Positions 45,686 to 56,589 of a DNA stretch of 64,000 bases are shown here, in pieces (the first letter of the stretch is position 1; each line of letters begins with the position of its first letter). This DNA is from Hypomyces perniciosus. Its lineage: Eukaryota > Ascomycota > Sordariomycetes > Hypocreales > Hypocreaceae. The stretch spans positions 3,410,001-3,474,000 of the forward strand of contig SPDT01000002.1 of the NCBI GenBank assembly GCA_008477525.1, written 5' to 3'. The notes below the pieces were generated by a model. It made no database searches. It had not been told where the DNA came from and saw nothing but the letters and a program-made list of their open reading frames with translations. A program made the position numbers and the translations under genes.

Positions 45686-46256
45686 ATGGGCGGCAAGACT
45701 TGGTCTAGGGAGGAGGAGCGCTTTTTCTGGCAGGTCATCGTGCCCCAATCCCCAAAGGCCGTGAGGCCAGCCGATCGTTCCCGTGACTGGAAATCATGCG
45801 CCCAGATTATGCAGCGGGAGATGGGGGATAAGGCCCGTCGCAAGTATTCGAAACTCATGCTCTGTACGTTTCCGTGTTTGCAGTCCTGCTAGACATCGCT
45901 GACAAGTCCAAGTTGAGCATTACTTTCAGAATGTCCAGACTGGTCACAAGTCTCCCTGCGCCCACGAGTTTGTCCTTGAGCACAAGCGTGAGCTCGGTAA
46001 GTTTCCCGACCAAGAGATGTGCTGGAACTTTGGAACTGAAACGATTCTAGAAATGGCGCAGCAACGAGTTGTGCGGTCGCTCTCCGCCTCCACAGTCGCC
46101 AGTGAAACGTCGAGAGAAAGCAATTCCGAAACAGTCGTCAGTTCGGAACGGGAAATAAACCGCCTCGTGGCACCTTGCGAGGCTTTACTCCCAACAAGTG
46201 GATGGCAGTCGGTCAACTCCAACGGACGACGCCCTCAGCACTCTGGTTCTATGTAA
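45686..46256 (+). CDS. Myb/SANT-like fungal protein
   Basis: 173 residues from exons 45686-45863 and 45913-46256. The N-terminus KTWSREEERFFWQVIVPQSP, DWKSCAQIMQREM and ARRKYSKLMLFEHYFQNVQ forms a tri-helical Myb/SANT-like module with tryptophans in the expected places. It probably binds DNA or histone tails (inference). The rest (ASETSRESNSETVVSSE) is polar and ends RRPQHSGSM. A perfect donor GTAAGT at 45997 and an acceptor CTAG at 46050 enclose a 54-nt in-frame segment, so an isoform without GKFPDQEMCWNFGTETI is possible. The acceptor chosen for intron 1 (AAG at 45912) restores EHYFQNVQTGH; the later CAG at 45937 would create a stop. Confidence 0.68.
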
Positions 46257-46790
46257 ATATGGGCTTAATTTGACAACTCTCCCTGCCCGCCTCTCTCTCA
46301 CTGAATTTATTGGAATCGAAATAGCGAATCCGATACTTGCCATGGGAAGAGGGTGATATATGTTGGGCGGGCTGAAGAGACTGAGGCGGTTGATGACGAA
46401 TAGCATCAATTTTGTACAACACAGAACTCTGAGGAGATGGTGAACAACGATTGCATGACATGTTCTCCCATTCGATTACTATCATTATTTGCCTTTTTAT
46501 ACAACACAAAAACTTTGAATGTCATTTGGCGTTAGCTCGCGACACAGTCCTTTGCAATCAAATGCTCTGTTGGCTCCATTTGGATCTGAGATGATCGGGA
46601 GGCGGACATGGCAGCGGGACCGAAGAGTAGCCAAGTCCGGACCAGTGGGGCCGCCTTCACCCGGCCAAGGCGGTCAACACGGGCAGAAATATTTCCTCTC
46701 CGAACCTTTGCGAAGAAGTGCGATTCCCATGTGCGCGCTGACAGCCATAGCACTGTTTGTCGCGATAACGGCATCTGAACGAATTCAGCC
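46257..46790. other. Intergenic region (TIM22 promoter)
   Basis: 534 bp between two plus-strand genes. Short frames on both strands (46519-46875, 46532-46879) overlap TIM22 exon 1 in other frames and look like shadows. Confidence 0.45.
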
Positions 46791-47444
46791 ATGGACTTTT
46801 CAGGAGCAAACCCATTTGGAGGGGCTGGTAGCAACCCCTCGTTTCGCAGCGATGATCCCAATGTCAGAGCTGTAAGCATCTATCTCTCCCGCCGCCTGGT
46901 CCACAAGCTGTCTAGCTAACCCACTCGATCTAGATCCAAGGTGCAATGGAGTCATGTTTTGGCAAATCCATCATGTCCGGCGTAATGGGCTTCGGCATGG
47001 GCGGTCTCTTCGGCCTCTTCATGGCCTCTGTACGTCTTCTCTCCCCGTCATCTTCCTCACCCCCCATCCCTCTCACTAACTTGCCATTTCTTCCAGATGT
47101 CCTACGATACGTTCGGCACCTCCTTGCAATCCGGCACCGGCCAAAACCTCTCCGCCATGCCCCTCCGCCAACAACTCAAAATCGGCTTCAAAGACATGGG
47201 AACAAGGTCCTTCTCCATGGCCAAGAACTTCGGCAAAGTCGGCTCCCTCTTCGCCGGCATCGAATGCGGCATCGAAGGCCTGCGCGCGAAGAACGATCTC
47301 GTTAACGGCGTTGCCGCGGGGTGTTTGACGGGTGGCATCTTGGCCAAGAATGCGGGACCCCAGGCCATGGCTGGTGGGTGCGTTGCGTTTGCGGCGTTTA
47401 GTGCTGCGATTGATGCGTATATGAGACAGCCTAGCGATGAGTAA
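46791..47444 (+). CDS. TIM22: Mitochondrial import inner membrane translocase subunit Tim22
   Basis: Channel-forming core of the TIM22 complex that inserts carrier proteins into the inner membrane. Exons 46791-46871, 46934-47029, 47097-47444; 174 residues. The short first exon gives [18 protein letters not shown]. The Tim17/22/23-type core follows: [92 protein letters not shown] and [20 protein letters not shown]. The two cysteines in ESCFGK and GIECGI form the known disulfide pair in Tim22. Four membrane segments and the length fit the family. Confidence 0.95.
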
Positions 47445-47923
47445 GGCTGATGGCTTTATATTACGAAAAAGGGGCTGGTTGTGAAGAGTGTACATGATGT
47501 TCTGAGATTTGGATTCATGGATTTTTTTCCCCATGGGAGTTACGGCGGCTATACATAGAGCATAAGGGTTGGCGTTGGGAGACTGACATATCTCTCCACT
47601 TTGGGCTTTGACCCCCTGAATGAGAAGACAGGAAGACGACATGTGGTTGAACATGTTGATGAGTACGTGTATAATACCCAACCTGCTAGAACAGCAGGCC
47701 ATGTATACAATAGAAGCATACGAAGCATTTGAGTTTCAAGAAAGGCCTTTCAAAGTTGTGTCAAATTATGCCATGGCGCTTGTCAAAGTGTGTATACATG
47801 AGATATCCCTAATCCATTGTGCCCAGCGCCTCGCTCCCGAATATTATAGAATGCTAATACTTCCATTGAGCTGAAGGGACTAGAAACCCTTCTGCTTCAA
47901 GACAAAGAGTTCCGTGCCCCTCC
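47445..47923. other. Convergent 3' intergenic region
   Basis: 479 bp between the TIM22 stop and the glucanase stop. No gene is supported. Confidence 0.45.
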
Positions 47924-49295
47924 TTATGATGCCTGATAGATATCGAAAGTGCCCACCTCCCAATAAGCATCCTTGAATGCTTGGGGTTGGTTGGCGACAA
48001 TGTCAGTGCAGTTACTGGGGCCTAAGAGCACATCAAGTCAGCTTCTATTCGAGAGATCAGAAACAATAGTAAGAAATTGACTTACATCCCGACTGGCCCC
48101 AAACGCCATAAACCAAGTCACCACACAGATCAATGTTGAGAATAATCGAGTTATTCCTAAAGTGCGAGCCAATATTACAATCCGTGCTGGGGAAATCCGC
48201 AGCCGCAGTGCCCCAAGTGCTCGGATCGGGTTTCCTGTTGGTGATATCTGACGGGATTGCGTTGCGAGCAAACTGCCACATACGAATACCCGCATCGCGC
48301 CACTCCATAGCCATGATGCCGCCGCCAGCTGCGTTGTAAGACGCACCAAAGGTGGTACTCGGGCTCTTTACACCACAGCCGGCATTTTTGTCATCGGCAT
48401 GGTTGCAGTCGGTATTCAGAGCTTGATCTGTTTGCTTGCGCCTGACGCCCATGGAGCAGCCACTGGTTGTATGAAGTGTCATCTGATTGCCGTTGGCGGC
48501 CTGATTAGTCGCCTCCATAACGTCGATCTCGCCATTATCGGGCCAGTGAGATGGGTCCGTCAGCCAGAGAGCTGGCCAGGTGCCGCAGCCAAAGGGGGTG
48601 TGGTGGATGTCGAAGATGAACAGGCCGTTGTTGTACGTGTGTTTTGACTGGAGGCGGACTGAGAATCGTCCAGTGGAGGCATTGGGATTGTCTTCGGGAC
48701 CAACGGAGGTGTCAACCCTGACGACTGCAGTGCTAGGGGAAGCATACGTCAAGTTCTGGAGACGGATATACAGTGGTTAGTCGAAGCCCAAAGAGGATTT
48801 GATAAGGCGGGACTTACAAGCTGCTTGGCTTGGGCCTCGGGAACATAATGAACAAAACCTCCAGCTAGAGTCCGAATGTCAGCTCTTTGCCATTCTCTGC
48901 GATTGCCCACGACTTCCTTACTTGGGTCAAATCCTGTAAAGTAGTTGAAGTTGTCAAAGAAGTTTTCTCCCTGGACTTCATTATATCCCGTCAATGTCAG
49001 CACTATCTCTAGGGGTGATACGTCATCACTTACACGTCTCGGCCAGGTTGTATGTAATCGGAGAGTAATTGGGATACTCGTTTTTCTTAACTTCCGTTAC
49101 AGTAACGGCGATAATGATGATTATTAGAACGACTGCGGCGATTCCCACTCCAATCCAAACCTTCTTGGACCAATATCTCGCGTTCCACCAAGGGATGCTG
49201 GACCTTGCACGATGAACGCCCCTGTGGCGAGGAGAGAATACGATCTCTTCGTATCCCGGAGGAATATCGCCTTTCCGTACGCTGTCTTGACGCAT
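47924..49295 (-). CDS. Membrane-anchored GH16 endo-beta-1,3(4)-glucanase-like enzyme
   Basis: 376 residues from exons (complement) 49034-49295, 48922-48975, 48818-48864, 48086-48755, 47924-48021. A 45-residue cytosolic N-terminus precedes one hydrophobic segment (VWIGVGIAAVVLIIIIIAVT), giving a type II topology with the enzyme outside the cell. The catalytic domain runs from FFDNFNYFTGFDPTGGFVHY to GTFDIYQAS. The GH16 active site is GEIDVMEATNQ: nucleophile Glu near 197, Asp near 199, acid/base Glu near 202. HHTPFGCGTWPALWLTDP and TLHTTSGC are typical of the fungal laminarinase-like subgroup. A role in cell-wall beta-glucan remodelling is likely. All four introns are 57-64 bp. Confidence 0.92.
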
Positions 49296-51046
49296 TTCGA
49301 ATCAACGTTATCTGAATATATTGATCTTGTGAATATGTTGCAGTCAAATGCCACACAAAAAGATGAATGGTGTCTGTTGTTCCTGCAACGGACTGAGAGG
49401 TTGGATGACGAATCAACGATTGCTTCTCTGCAGTGAACGAGAGGAAACCACACCCCAAATTTCCGAAACACAAAAAACAACGGTGCTACTTTTCTTTTCG
49501 AAGCGAGTATTGTTGAATGGGGGGGTTTTCTCCACAGATAAGAAGGGGATTGGATAGAGTTAAAGAGTAGATAGATCGATTGCTACACCATCGGATGCAG
49601 CGGCATGGAGAGAGATCAGCCACTGGTGGGTGATTGGCAAAAATAGTGAAAAATCTACGCGTTTCTGGCTCATCAGGATCCAACTCTATACAGAGCGGCT
49701 GCATCAGCTTGGATCAGAATGCAATAGTGACGCGCGTCGTAGGCTCGGTTCGGATACGGAGTAGTATTTTATGCAGGACAAATTGATGATCGGTGGAACA
49801 TTCGGGATCCCCTCAAAAGACGATCAAGAAGCCTCCTTGGTTTTAATAGTTTTAAGAGCCGTGATTAGTGTCTATGCCCCTGAAGATCTATTGACTTGCG
49901 GCCCTGTGTGTTTCAAGACAGTAATTTGCCCGATCAAAGTGCCTCTGTGCTATCGCTAAAGACAGGGATGGAGGAAGTGCAGGTGTTGTTCCAATTGTGT
50001 CATCTATACGAAGCGTATAAGTGGATTTGGTGGGTGGACTAAATGCATGATGGATGGTTTCCCACAGATCGGTTAGATATTAAGTGATAGGCGTTTGGAG
50101 CCAAAGGTGCGACATAGGACAGCTCAAGAACATGGCTGAATGCATTTTAGGGACTCTGTTTATCAATGGAAATTCCTTGATTTGGAAGAATCCAAAAATC
50201 AGAGTTGTTCTTGTTGAAGACATTATCGAATCATTAATTCTATTTATAGATTGGTCACTAAGCCATCAAGCCTCAAAGGCACGGGGCGGAGTACGAAGTA
50301 TTGATTCCCGAATGCCTTGCTGACGTCTTCTGTTATTAGTACTGAATCACCGATGAATGATACCACCTCGTACGAGTATTCACAACGCAACATGCCCAAG
50401 CCCCCAAGTCCGTCGTCCACAACCTCGATATATTCACCCTCAACCACCTCCTCAAGGCCGCGGTCGAGCGACATATATTGCCCCCACAGACCCCTATCCA
50501 AAAGGACTTTGAAGTAAGCTGGCAGGATGCGTTGCTGCCTCGCTGGCGGAGCTCAGGTAGGGTGAAGAGGTGCAGGAAGCAGGGCTGGTCCCCAGGCGAA
50601 CCAGAGGGAGCAGCTGGATGAGATTAGCCGCGCCAGAAGAAATGCAGTTGACAAGCTTTGGAGACGCCTGAAGTCATTGCTGCTGGTAGGTTCGGTTGAT
50701 TTCACTCATTAGGATATCTTTCAATGGTAGGAATCCCGATGGTAAAAAGAACAGTGATTGTGTCGCTTTGGTGTTGAAGGAAGCGATCACTATTTGCCGA
50801 GGGGCAAATATGATGGTTGCCATCCGGAGTATAGACCGATTGCTACGTCATATACGGCAGCATAGCCCATGACTGGAATGAACAAGAAGCGAGAATAGTT
50901 AAGGAAAACCCACGAGTTCCCGGTCCATCACCTTGAATGGAACCTGCCGTAAAATGGAAATGCCCAAATACACAATAAAATACATAAAGTCCCTCTATGG
51001 GACTGTTTTCCGTACGCGTCAAAATAAACAGCTCCTGCCCTTCCAT
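49296..51046. other. 1.75-kb gene-poor region
   Basis: No supported gene. Contains GATACGGAGTAGTATT near 49755 and GGAGTACGAAGTATT near 50288. A short plus-strand stretch at 50590-50680 reads as a charged helix (QLDEISRARRNAVDKLWRRL) but has stops nearby and no start, so it is not called. Confidence 0.45.
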
Positions 51047-52195
51047 CTATGTCTTCATCCTGTCGTCGCTCATTGGTGACCGAGATGGCGATCTTGATGA
51101 TGATCGAGATCGAGATCGAGACCGCGACGGCGACGACCGTTGGCGGCGTGTACGATCCTCCCGTGCCTTCTGAGCCAAAGACCGAAGGGCTTCTTCTTTC
51201 TCCGCCTTCTCCTTCTCCGCCAATCTCTGCCGCATCAAGGTTCTCTGTTGGAGCTCTTCGCGAGCATGTCGTTCTGCCATCTTCACTGCCTCCGCAAATT
51301 GAGCATGCTTATCATTAATCGTGACATCTTGCAAGCCTCTTCCATCAGCTGCCAATCTCTTGTCCAATGGCACCGTGAAACCCTTAGGGTTCTTCCAATT
51401 TGACACTGGCGGCGGAATCCTCCACATTTCTTGGTCCTCAGCTGTGAGCTTCCGTGGAGGAGAATGCATGACTGGTGGCGGCGGTGACGGTGGGCCGCGT
51501 GGAATTTTCTTGTGCTTGAATTTCGGGGGCTCCATCGGGTCTCGCTGCCGCTCGACAATCTTCATGATGCGGTCCTGCTTCTTGGAGCTCTCCCCCATCT
51601 GGTTTGCCGGCGTATACCGAACGAATGTCGGGTCCTTCCGTGGACCTACACCGAGCTTCTTCGGTTTCTGTGCTGAGACAGCTCCGCTGATGAGTGCTGC
51701 CAACGCCATCTTCGTCTTTTCTGTCGTGGCCTCGACGGTAGCCTTATCGGGACGTGACAAGTCGATTTCTCCAGCATCAGCGCGTTGCCTTAAAGGAATG
51801 AGGTCCTTGAATGATGTGTGTATTATTCGGCCCTCGCCATGCCCTTGCCGTGCGATCGCGTCGTACTTGACTTTGCCTTCACCGTCGACCTGCAGCGCCA
51901 AGGCATTGTTCGTTGTCGCGCCCTTCTTGCCCATATCGAGAGGGTACTGAGCAATGGGGATCTCTGGAAACGCGCCGCCATCGCCAAAATCCTCTTGCGA
52001 ACGCGGTCGCCATCCTGATCGTTGACCGTATGGGGGAGGTCCACTGCGCTTCAGCACGATTTGCGTCTCGTCCAACTGACCAGGACCGACGATTCGGGGG
52101 CCGCGCTGCTGTGCCAAATACGGGGCCTCTTCATCCTCGCCTGTGTATTTGGGCTTCGGGAGAGATGCCTGCAGGGATGCGGCAATCGACGTCAT
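51047..52195 (-). CDS. PRP45: Pre-mRNA-processing protein 45 (SNW/SKIP family), short C-terminus
   Basis: Spliceosome component of the SNW family; it threads through the NineTeen-related and catalytic spliceosome. Single exon of 382 residues from MTSIAASLQASLPKPKY. Conserved parts: GPPPYGQRSGWRPRSQEDFG, GAFPEIPIAQYPLDMG, QGHGEGRIIHTSFKDLIPL, KDPTFVRYTPANQ, RIMKIVERQRDPMEPPKFKH, KKIPRGPPSPPPP and the SNW signature PPPVSNWKNPKGFTVPLDKR. The C-terminus is a charged helix followed by an RS-like stretch ending SPMSDDRMKT. As I recall, most filamentous-fungal and animal members are about 540-600 residues, with a further conserved helix after the RS-like part. Here the frame stops and no continuation was seen downstream. 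S. cerevisiae Prp45 is also short (379 residues). Confidence 0.92.
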   Translation of the reverse strand: MTSIAASLQASLPKPKYTGEDEEAPYLAQQRGPRIVGPGQLDETQIVLKRSGPPPYGQRSGWRPRSQEDFGDGGAFPEIPIAQYPLDMGKKGATTNNALALQVDGEGKVKYDAIARQGHGEGRIIHTSFKDLIPLRQRADAGEIDLSRPDKATVEATTEKTKMALAALISGAVSAQKPKKLGVGPRKDPTFVRYTPANQMGESSKKQDRIMKIVERQRDPMEPPKFKHKKIPRGPPSPPPPVMHSPPRKLTAEDQEMWRIPPPVSNWKNPKGFTVPLDKRLAADGRGLQDVTINDKHAQFAEAVKMAERHAREELQQRTLMRQRLAEKEKAEKEEALRSLAQKAREDRTRRQRSSPSRSRSRSRSSSRSPSRSPMSDDRMKT

Positions 52196-52900
52196 GTTGT
52201 TGTTTTGGTGTCCACGATGGTATTAAGTTATGTTGAATCTGAGAAGTTGAAGTGGCCGCCTGCTCAAGAAATTCCAGGCAAGATGGCGGAAGTACTTTGG
52301 TACATGCTCTACGAAGTAGTATGTATGGTCTGTGCACTCCCCAGACAGCCCCACAGAAATACTTCCAGGGTTAGGGTTATGTTAAGAGCTGCCGAGGAGT
52401 CGTCGGAGACGTCGCCATCGCGCAACTCAATTCGGCCGAGATATATATATACGAAGTATTACTCGTAGACGGAATTAAGTGAAAAGTAAATATTAGGTGA
52501 ATACGTCATGAAATCTGAGAGTGGAAATATTCTCCATATGGAGTGCCAAGTATGCTTCTCAATCTACTCCTGAAAGCTTGTCCACGACTTGCGATTCAGA
52601 CGCGATTCAGACGACATCCATTGGCGATCCTGCGGTATCTTTGTGAATATAATGTGCACAATAATTATCTCTATTTTTGACAGCCATCTCTCCTCCTTTT
52701 CATCAAGGTAGTCGTGAACATCCAAATTTGTTCTCCATCTGTCATTCTCAGGCTTCAAGACACCAGCACAATTTGCGGCCACGCCGGGCGGTCGACATCA
52801 CTATGCTCCAGGTATCATAAACACATATCTTTTTCAATGCCAGCCTCCACTTACAACATGCGCCATCATGAAATTCAGACCCAGTTCCCGATGCACCTGT
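52196..52900. other. Intergenic region (PRP45 promoter, p24 3' region)
   Basis: No supported gene. CTACGAAGTAGTATG (52309-52323) and ATATATATATACGAAGTATTACTCGTAG (52441-52468) are variants of the dispersed element. Confidence 0.45.
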
Positions 52901-53715
52901 TTAAACGTAGCCCTTGCGTGCGCCCTGATACCACCCATTAGTATTTCTGTGATCCCACACGGAGACAAGATTCTGTGGCTTACCTGGAAGAAGAACCTAA
53001 CAACGAATACCTGCAATGCACCCATGCAGACGATCAACGCAATTTGAATCATGCTAAAGTTCACAATGCGCTTCTCCGTGCTCTGGACAGTGCTGAAGTT
53101 TCGGTTCTCACGCGTTCGGAAATACTTTTGGTTTCGGGAAATGGTGGACAGCTGGCCTGAAATCTTGTAGAGGGACTCTTCGAGCACGGAAGTCTGCTCT
53201 GGTGATGAGCCTTGCTTTGATGGGAGCTGAGCAGCCCGGGACTCGTTCTCGACCTAAATGTATAATTAGCCAAAGTTCATCGACTTTTGGCCATCGCAAT
53301 TGATCTGCTCACAGCAATCTCGAAGTCGACAAATTTCTCGGTGAATGTGCTCATATCGTTGTCGAAGCAGAACTTGTAGTCTCCGATCTGTTGCGCAGTG
53401 AAAACAAAGTCGCCTTGCCGCTCCTTCACGCCCTCCAGGATAACCTTATGAGTAGGGCCCTCGACGGTGTAGTCAACGTCGAACGAACCACCCGATTGGA
53501 CCTATTGCGCCAAAAGTTAGCCCCACGACGCCGTGTGCAGTCTCCATCTCGGCGAAACTAACAGCGAAATAAAAGGCGACTTTCTCGTTCTCGTTCTTTG
53601 TCGTGGCGAAGAAGCAGGCCCGCTCGTTTGCAACCAGCTTGTACGTCAATGCTGTAGCCGCAACATTGGTGGCCATCAAGGCCATCAGGCCAGCTACTAG
53701 CGCTGGGAATCTCAT
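52901..53715 (-). CDS. p24/Emp24-GOLD family cargo receptor
   Basis: Type I membrane protein of COPII/COPI vesicles cycling between ER and Golgi. Exons (complement) 53563-53715, 53313-53501, 52984-53253, 52901-52924; 211 residues. A signal peptide (MRFPALVAGLMALMATNVAA) is followed by the GOLD domain with its conserved disulfide cysteines (ANERACFF and GDYKFCFDN) and VDYTVEGPTHKVI. Then comes a coiled-coil stem (VLEESLYKISGQLSTISRNQ), a membrane span (MIQIALIVCMGALQVFVVRF), and a short tail FFQGARKGYV. The tail carries the diphenylalanine export signal but RK rather than a classic KKxx. The last exon is only 24 nt (GARKGYV plus stop), bounded by CAG; this very small terminal exon is supported by the match to the family tail. 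It looks closest to the gamma/Erp-type p24 proteins. Confidence 0.92.
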
Positions 53716-54232
53716 GATGTCGTCGTGGAGTTCGACGCTACCGCGTGCTGGATCAGGAGGTTCGTATGGGACAGATTGGCGCAAGTACATACATGCGTAT
53801 CGTAGCTGTGTCCATATCGGTTTGGGCCACGATGAGCTTCGGAACGGAATTTCACAGCGCCGGCCCCTGAGTTCGATTCCGGCTCTGTGGGTCGGTACGT
53901 ACCTGTGATTGGACTTCATTTCAAGTCATCTCATTGGCGCGCAACGCGTCGCATTTGTCCCTCCAAAATCGATGGTGACGTCGATTCCCTTTGTTGTCTG
54001 ACCAGCTCAAACTTCTTCCACTTTGCACCGTCAATCTCCCTATTTCCATCTCCTCAATGGCGTAATGAGGTGACGGTTTTTTCCTACCTCAGCATTCGCT
54101 TCACGACTCTCCTTTGGCTCATTTTTCGTTATCTTCTCTTCTGAGGCTGATGCCTCCCCGCAGCATCTCAATTGCACCCCTTTCTACAATTCATCTCATT
54201 TGACCCCCCTCGTGGGCACCTTCAATACGAGT
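53716..54232. promoter_or_regulatory. Divergent p24 / PhoD-like promoter region
   Basis: 517 bp between two divergent starts. No specific factor site is called. A TTCGATTCC string near 53874 was checked as a tRNA B-box and rejected. Confidence 0.4.
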
Positions 54233-56269
54233 ATGGCGATTCAAAGGATCGCCGCAAAGGCATCCTCAGTTGCCCTACGGTTAATATCGTTTGTCTTTTT
54301 CAGATATGTGTGTAGCCCCAACTTCCTCTTCTCTGTAAAGGAATTCCTTGACTGACTTACACACCTCTAGTTCCCTGTAAGCCCTCAAGTCGCTCAGGCG
54401 AAAGGAGCGTTAAGAATTTCCCCAATGACTTTCCTAACCAATTCCAGGGTCGTTTGCCAGGCGCTATTTTTACTCTCTTCGCTATTTACGTCCCGGCGTT
54501 CCTGGCAAGCTACTTCACCTCCCCTGAGGTCGAAGTTGTGGATGATGAAATCGACGTTGCGATCAAGGAAACGGTAATCAAGTCTAACAACGGCGCATCC
54601 CAGGGGAAGATTGTTGCTGAAGAGCTTGACGTTCAACAAAAAGTCACGTTTGCTGAAAAAAGAGTTCCATTATGGAAAATACTCTTGTATGGTGCACCCA
54701 ACGCGAGACGACCTTTGGCTTCTATCTTGACTTTTTTGATCAATCTTATTCTCGTTGGATTGACTGCCGACGCCTTATTTCGTGCAAGGTGGTTTTATCC
54801 GGCTGATGATTTATCGTTTGTGCGGCTTGGATACGTCTCCCACAACGAGGCCAGGTTTCTCATCCGAGAACCGGACCAGGCTAAGATGCCGGTGACACTC
54901 GAAATCCGTCTGAAAGATGACCCCTCATCTGAGGTTATTGCCTGGGAAACCGCTGGAAGCATCCAATTGACTACCAACAACACAGACTTCACCAGCATTG
55001 CCACAGTTCCGCTCAAGTATGCAGAGCAACGGATGTATGAATGGAGGACGTCAAACAACCATGGCGGTGAATTCTTGTCTCCACCGCAACCCGGGAAGTT
55101 GCCTGACTATAATGACGGAAAATTTACTTTTCTTTCAACTTCATGCATTTTGCCTCGGTTCCCCTATAACCCGTTGGACCATCCACTGGCAATCCCAGGT
55201 CTCCGACATCTCGCGAACAAGCTTCCGGAATTGGGCGCTCAATTCATGTTGTTTTTGGGTGATTTCATATACGTCGACGTGCCCCATCGCCTTGGCACTT
55301 CAGTCGAAGAATATCGCATGCAGTACCGACAGGTCTACGCCTCTCCTGACTGGGCTTCCGTGGGTCAAAATTTGAGCTGGATTCATGTAGCAGACGACCA
55401 TGAACTGTCAAACGATTGGGATTCCAACACGACTGGGGTGTACAAGGACGCTATGGAGCCGTGGCATATCTATCAGGCTGGTACTAACCCGCCACAGGCA
55501 TTGGCTGCGGGCACAGCAAACCAGCGTCGCCAAGATGCGACCTGGTACGAATTTGTACAGGGACCTGCTAGTTTCTTCATGCTTGACACCCGCAGCCACC
55601 GCTCCAACAATTACTTGCCGTTTGAGGAGCCAGAAAAGACAATGCTGGGACCGGACCAACTTGCCGACTTCTTAGCTTGGCTTAGCCGTCCTGAACCCAA
55701 GGGAGTACGATGGAAGGTTATCGCTTCCTCTGTACCCTTCACCAAAAATTGGCCTGTCAATGTTCAGGACACATGGGGTGGGTTCCTGGCTGAGAGGAGG
55801 AAGATCCTCGAAACAATGTGGGATGTTGAGGCTCGCGGTATGGGTGTCATTGTCCTATCTGGTGACAGACATGAATTCGCTGCTACCAAATTCCCACCAC
55901 CTCCGGAATCTCAATGGTCAGAGGCGGCTGCTGTCTATGAGTTCTCCACAAGCCCTCTCAGCCAATTCGCGTCCCCATTGCCTTCGTACAAGCAAGTTGA
56001 TGATGAGGACGTTATGCTCGAGTAAGTAGGCTTCCCAGTCCGTACCAACTCAACCCGTTACTGACAGATTCTCTAGGTATCACCATTCCGGCACATCGAA
56101 GTTCGGGTCCTTCACAATTGAGGACGTGGACGGAGAGAGCACACTTCAGTACCGCCTCTTCATCGATGGTAAAGAGACCTGGAACATTACCATCACAGCG
56201 CCTCCGGTCCCTGTGGAAGAGGAGAAGAAGACCACAGGGTCATTCTGGGACAGAATCAAGTTCTTTTAG
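54233..56269 (+). CDS. PhoD-like metallophosphatase, membrane-associated
   Basis: 615 residues from exons 54233-54307, 54371-54376, 54448-56021, 56077-56269. The N-terminus and the segment PLASILTFLINLILVGLTAD are hydrophobic, so the protein is probably membrane-bound with its phosphatase domain lumenal or external. Metal-ligand motifs of the PhoD fold are present: FLSTSCILPRFPYNP, FMLFLGDFIYVDVPHRLG (Asp near 298), WIHVADDHELSNDWD (near 337-351), FFMLDTRSHR, WKVIASSVPF and VIVLSGDRHEFAATKF (near 494-509). The C-terminal exon adds FGSFTIEDVDGESTLQYRLF. The substrate is unknown: fungal members are only broadly annotated as alkaline-phosphatase-D-like. Exon 2 would be a 6-nt microexon; skipping it stays in frame (Tyr-Gly instead of Tyr-Phe-Pro-Gly). 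Confidence 0.88.
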
Positions 56270-56589
56270 AAAATACTGGTGTTTTTGTCTCGGCAAGGGA
56301 GATGTCACGGAGTTGGAGGCGTAATAATCGTTGGTTTAGAGTAGGACTTTTGTTTACAGGTATCGCTTCGATTATATTTCTACCTTACTATTTCATTATG
56401 TACTGAAGGGAAGGTGATGGTGATGAAGGAGTGAAAAGACGATCGAACGCGCTGCCCGACCAGCTCTCTTTTTATTTTTAGTTTTTATGCTTAGGAACTT
56501 CGTAGGTAGGCATTGATATGCGCCCGCGTATTGCCTTTTTTCTCCATCTGCCTCGTATTATCAACAATTGTGTGCAGTAATTTTAAGCT
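56270..56589. other. 3' region of the PhoD-like gene
   Basis: Contains no reading frame long enough for the missing N-terminal part of the ADE8-like relic that follows. Confidence 0.5.

Noticed and set aside
53860..53890. GAGTTCGATTCC resembling a tRNA B-box
   Set aside because: The flanks cannot form a T-stem and no A-box or acceptor stem lies at the right distance.
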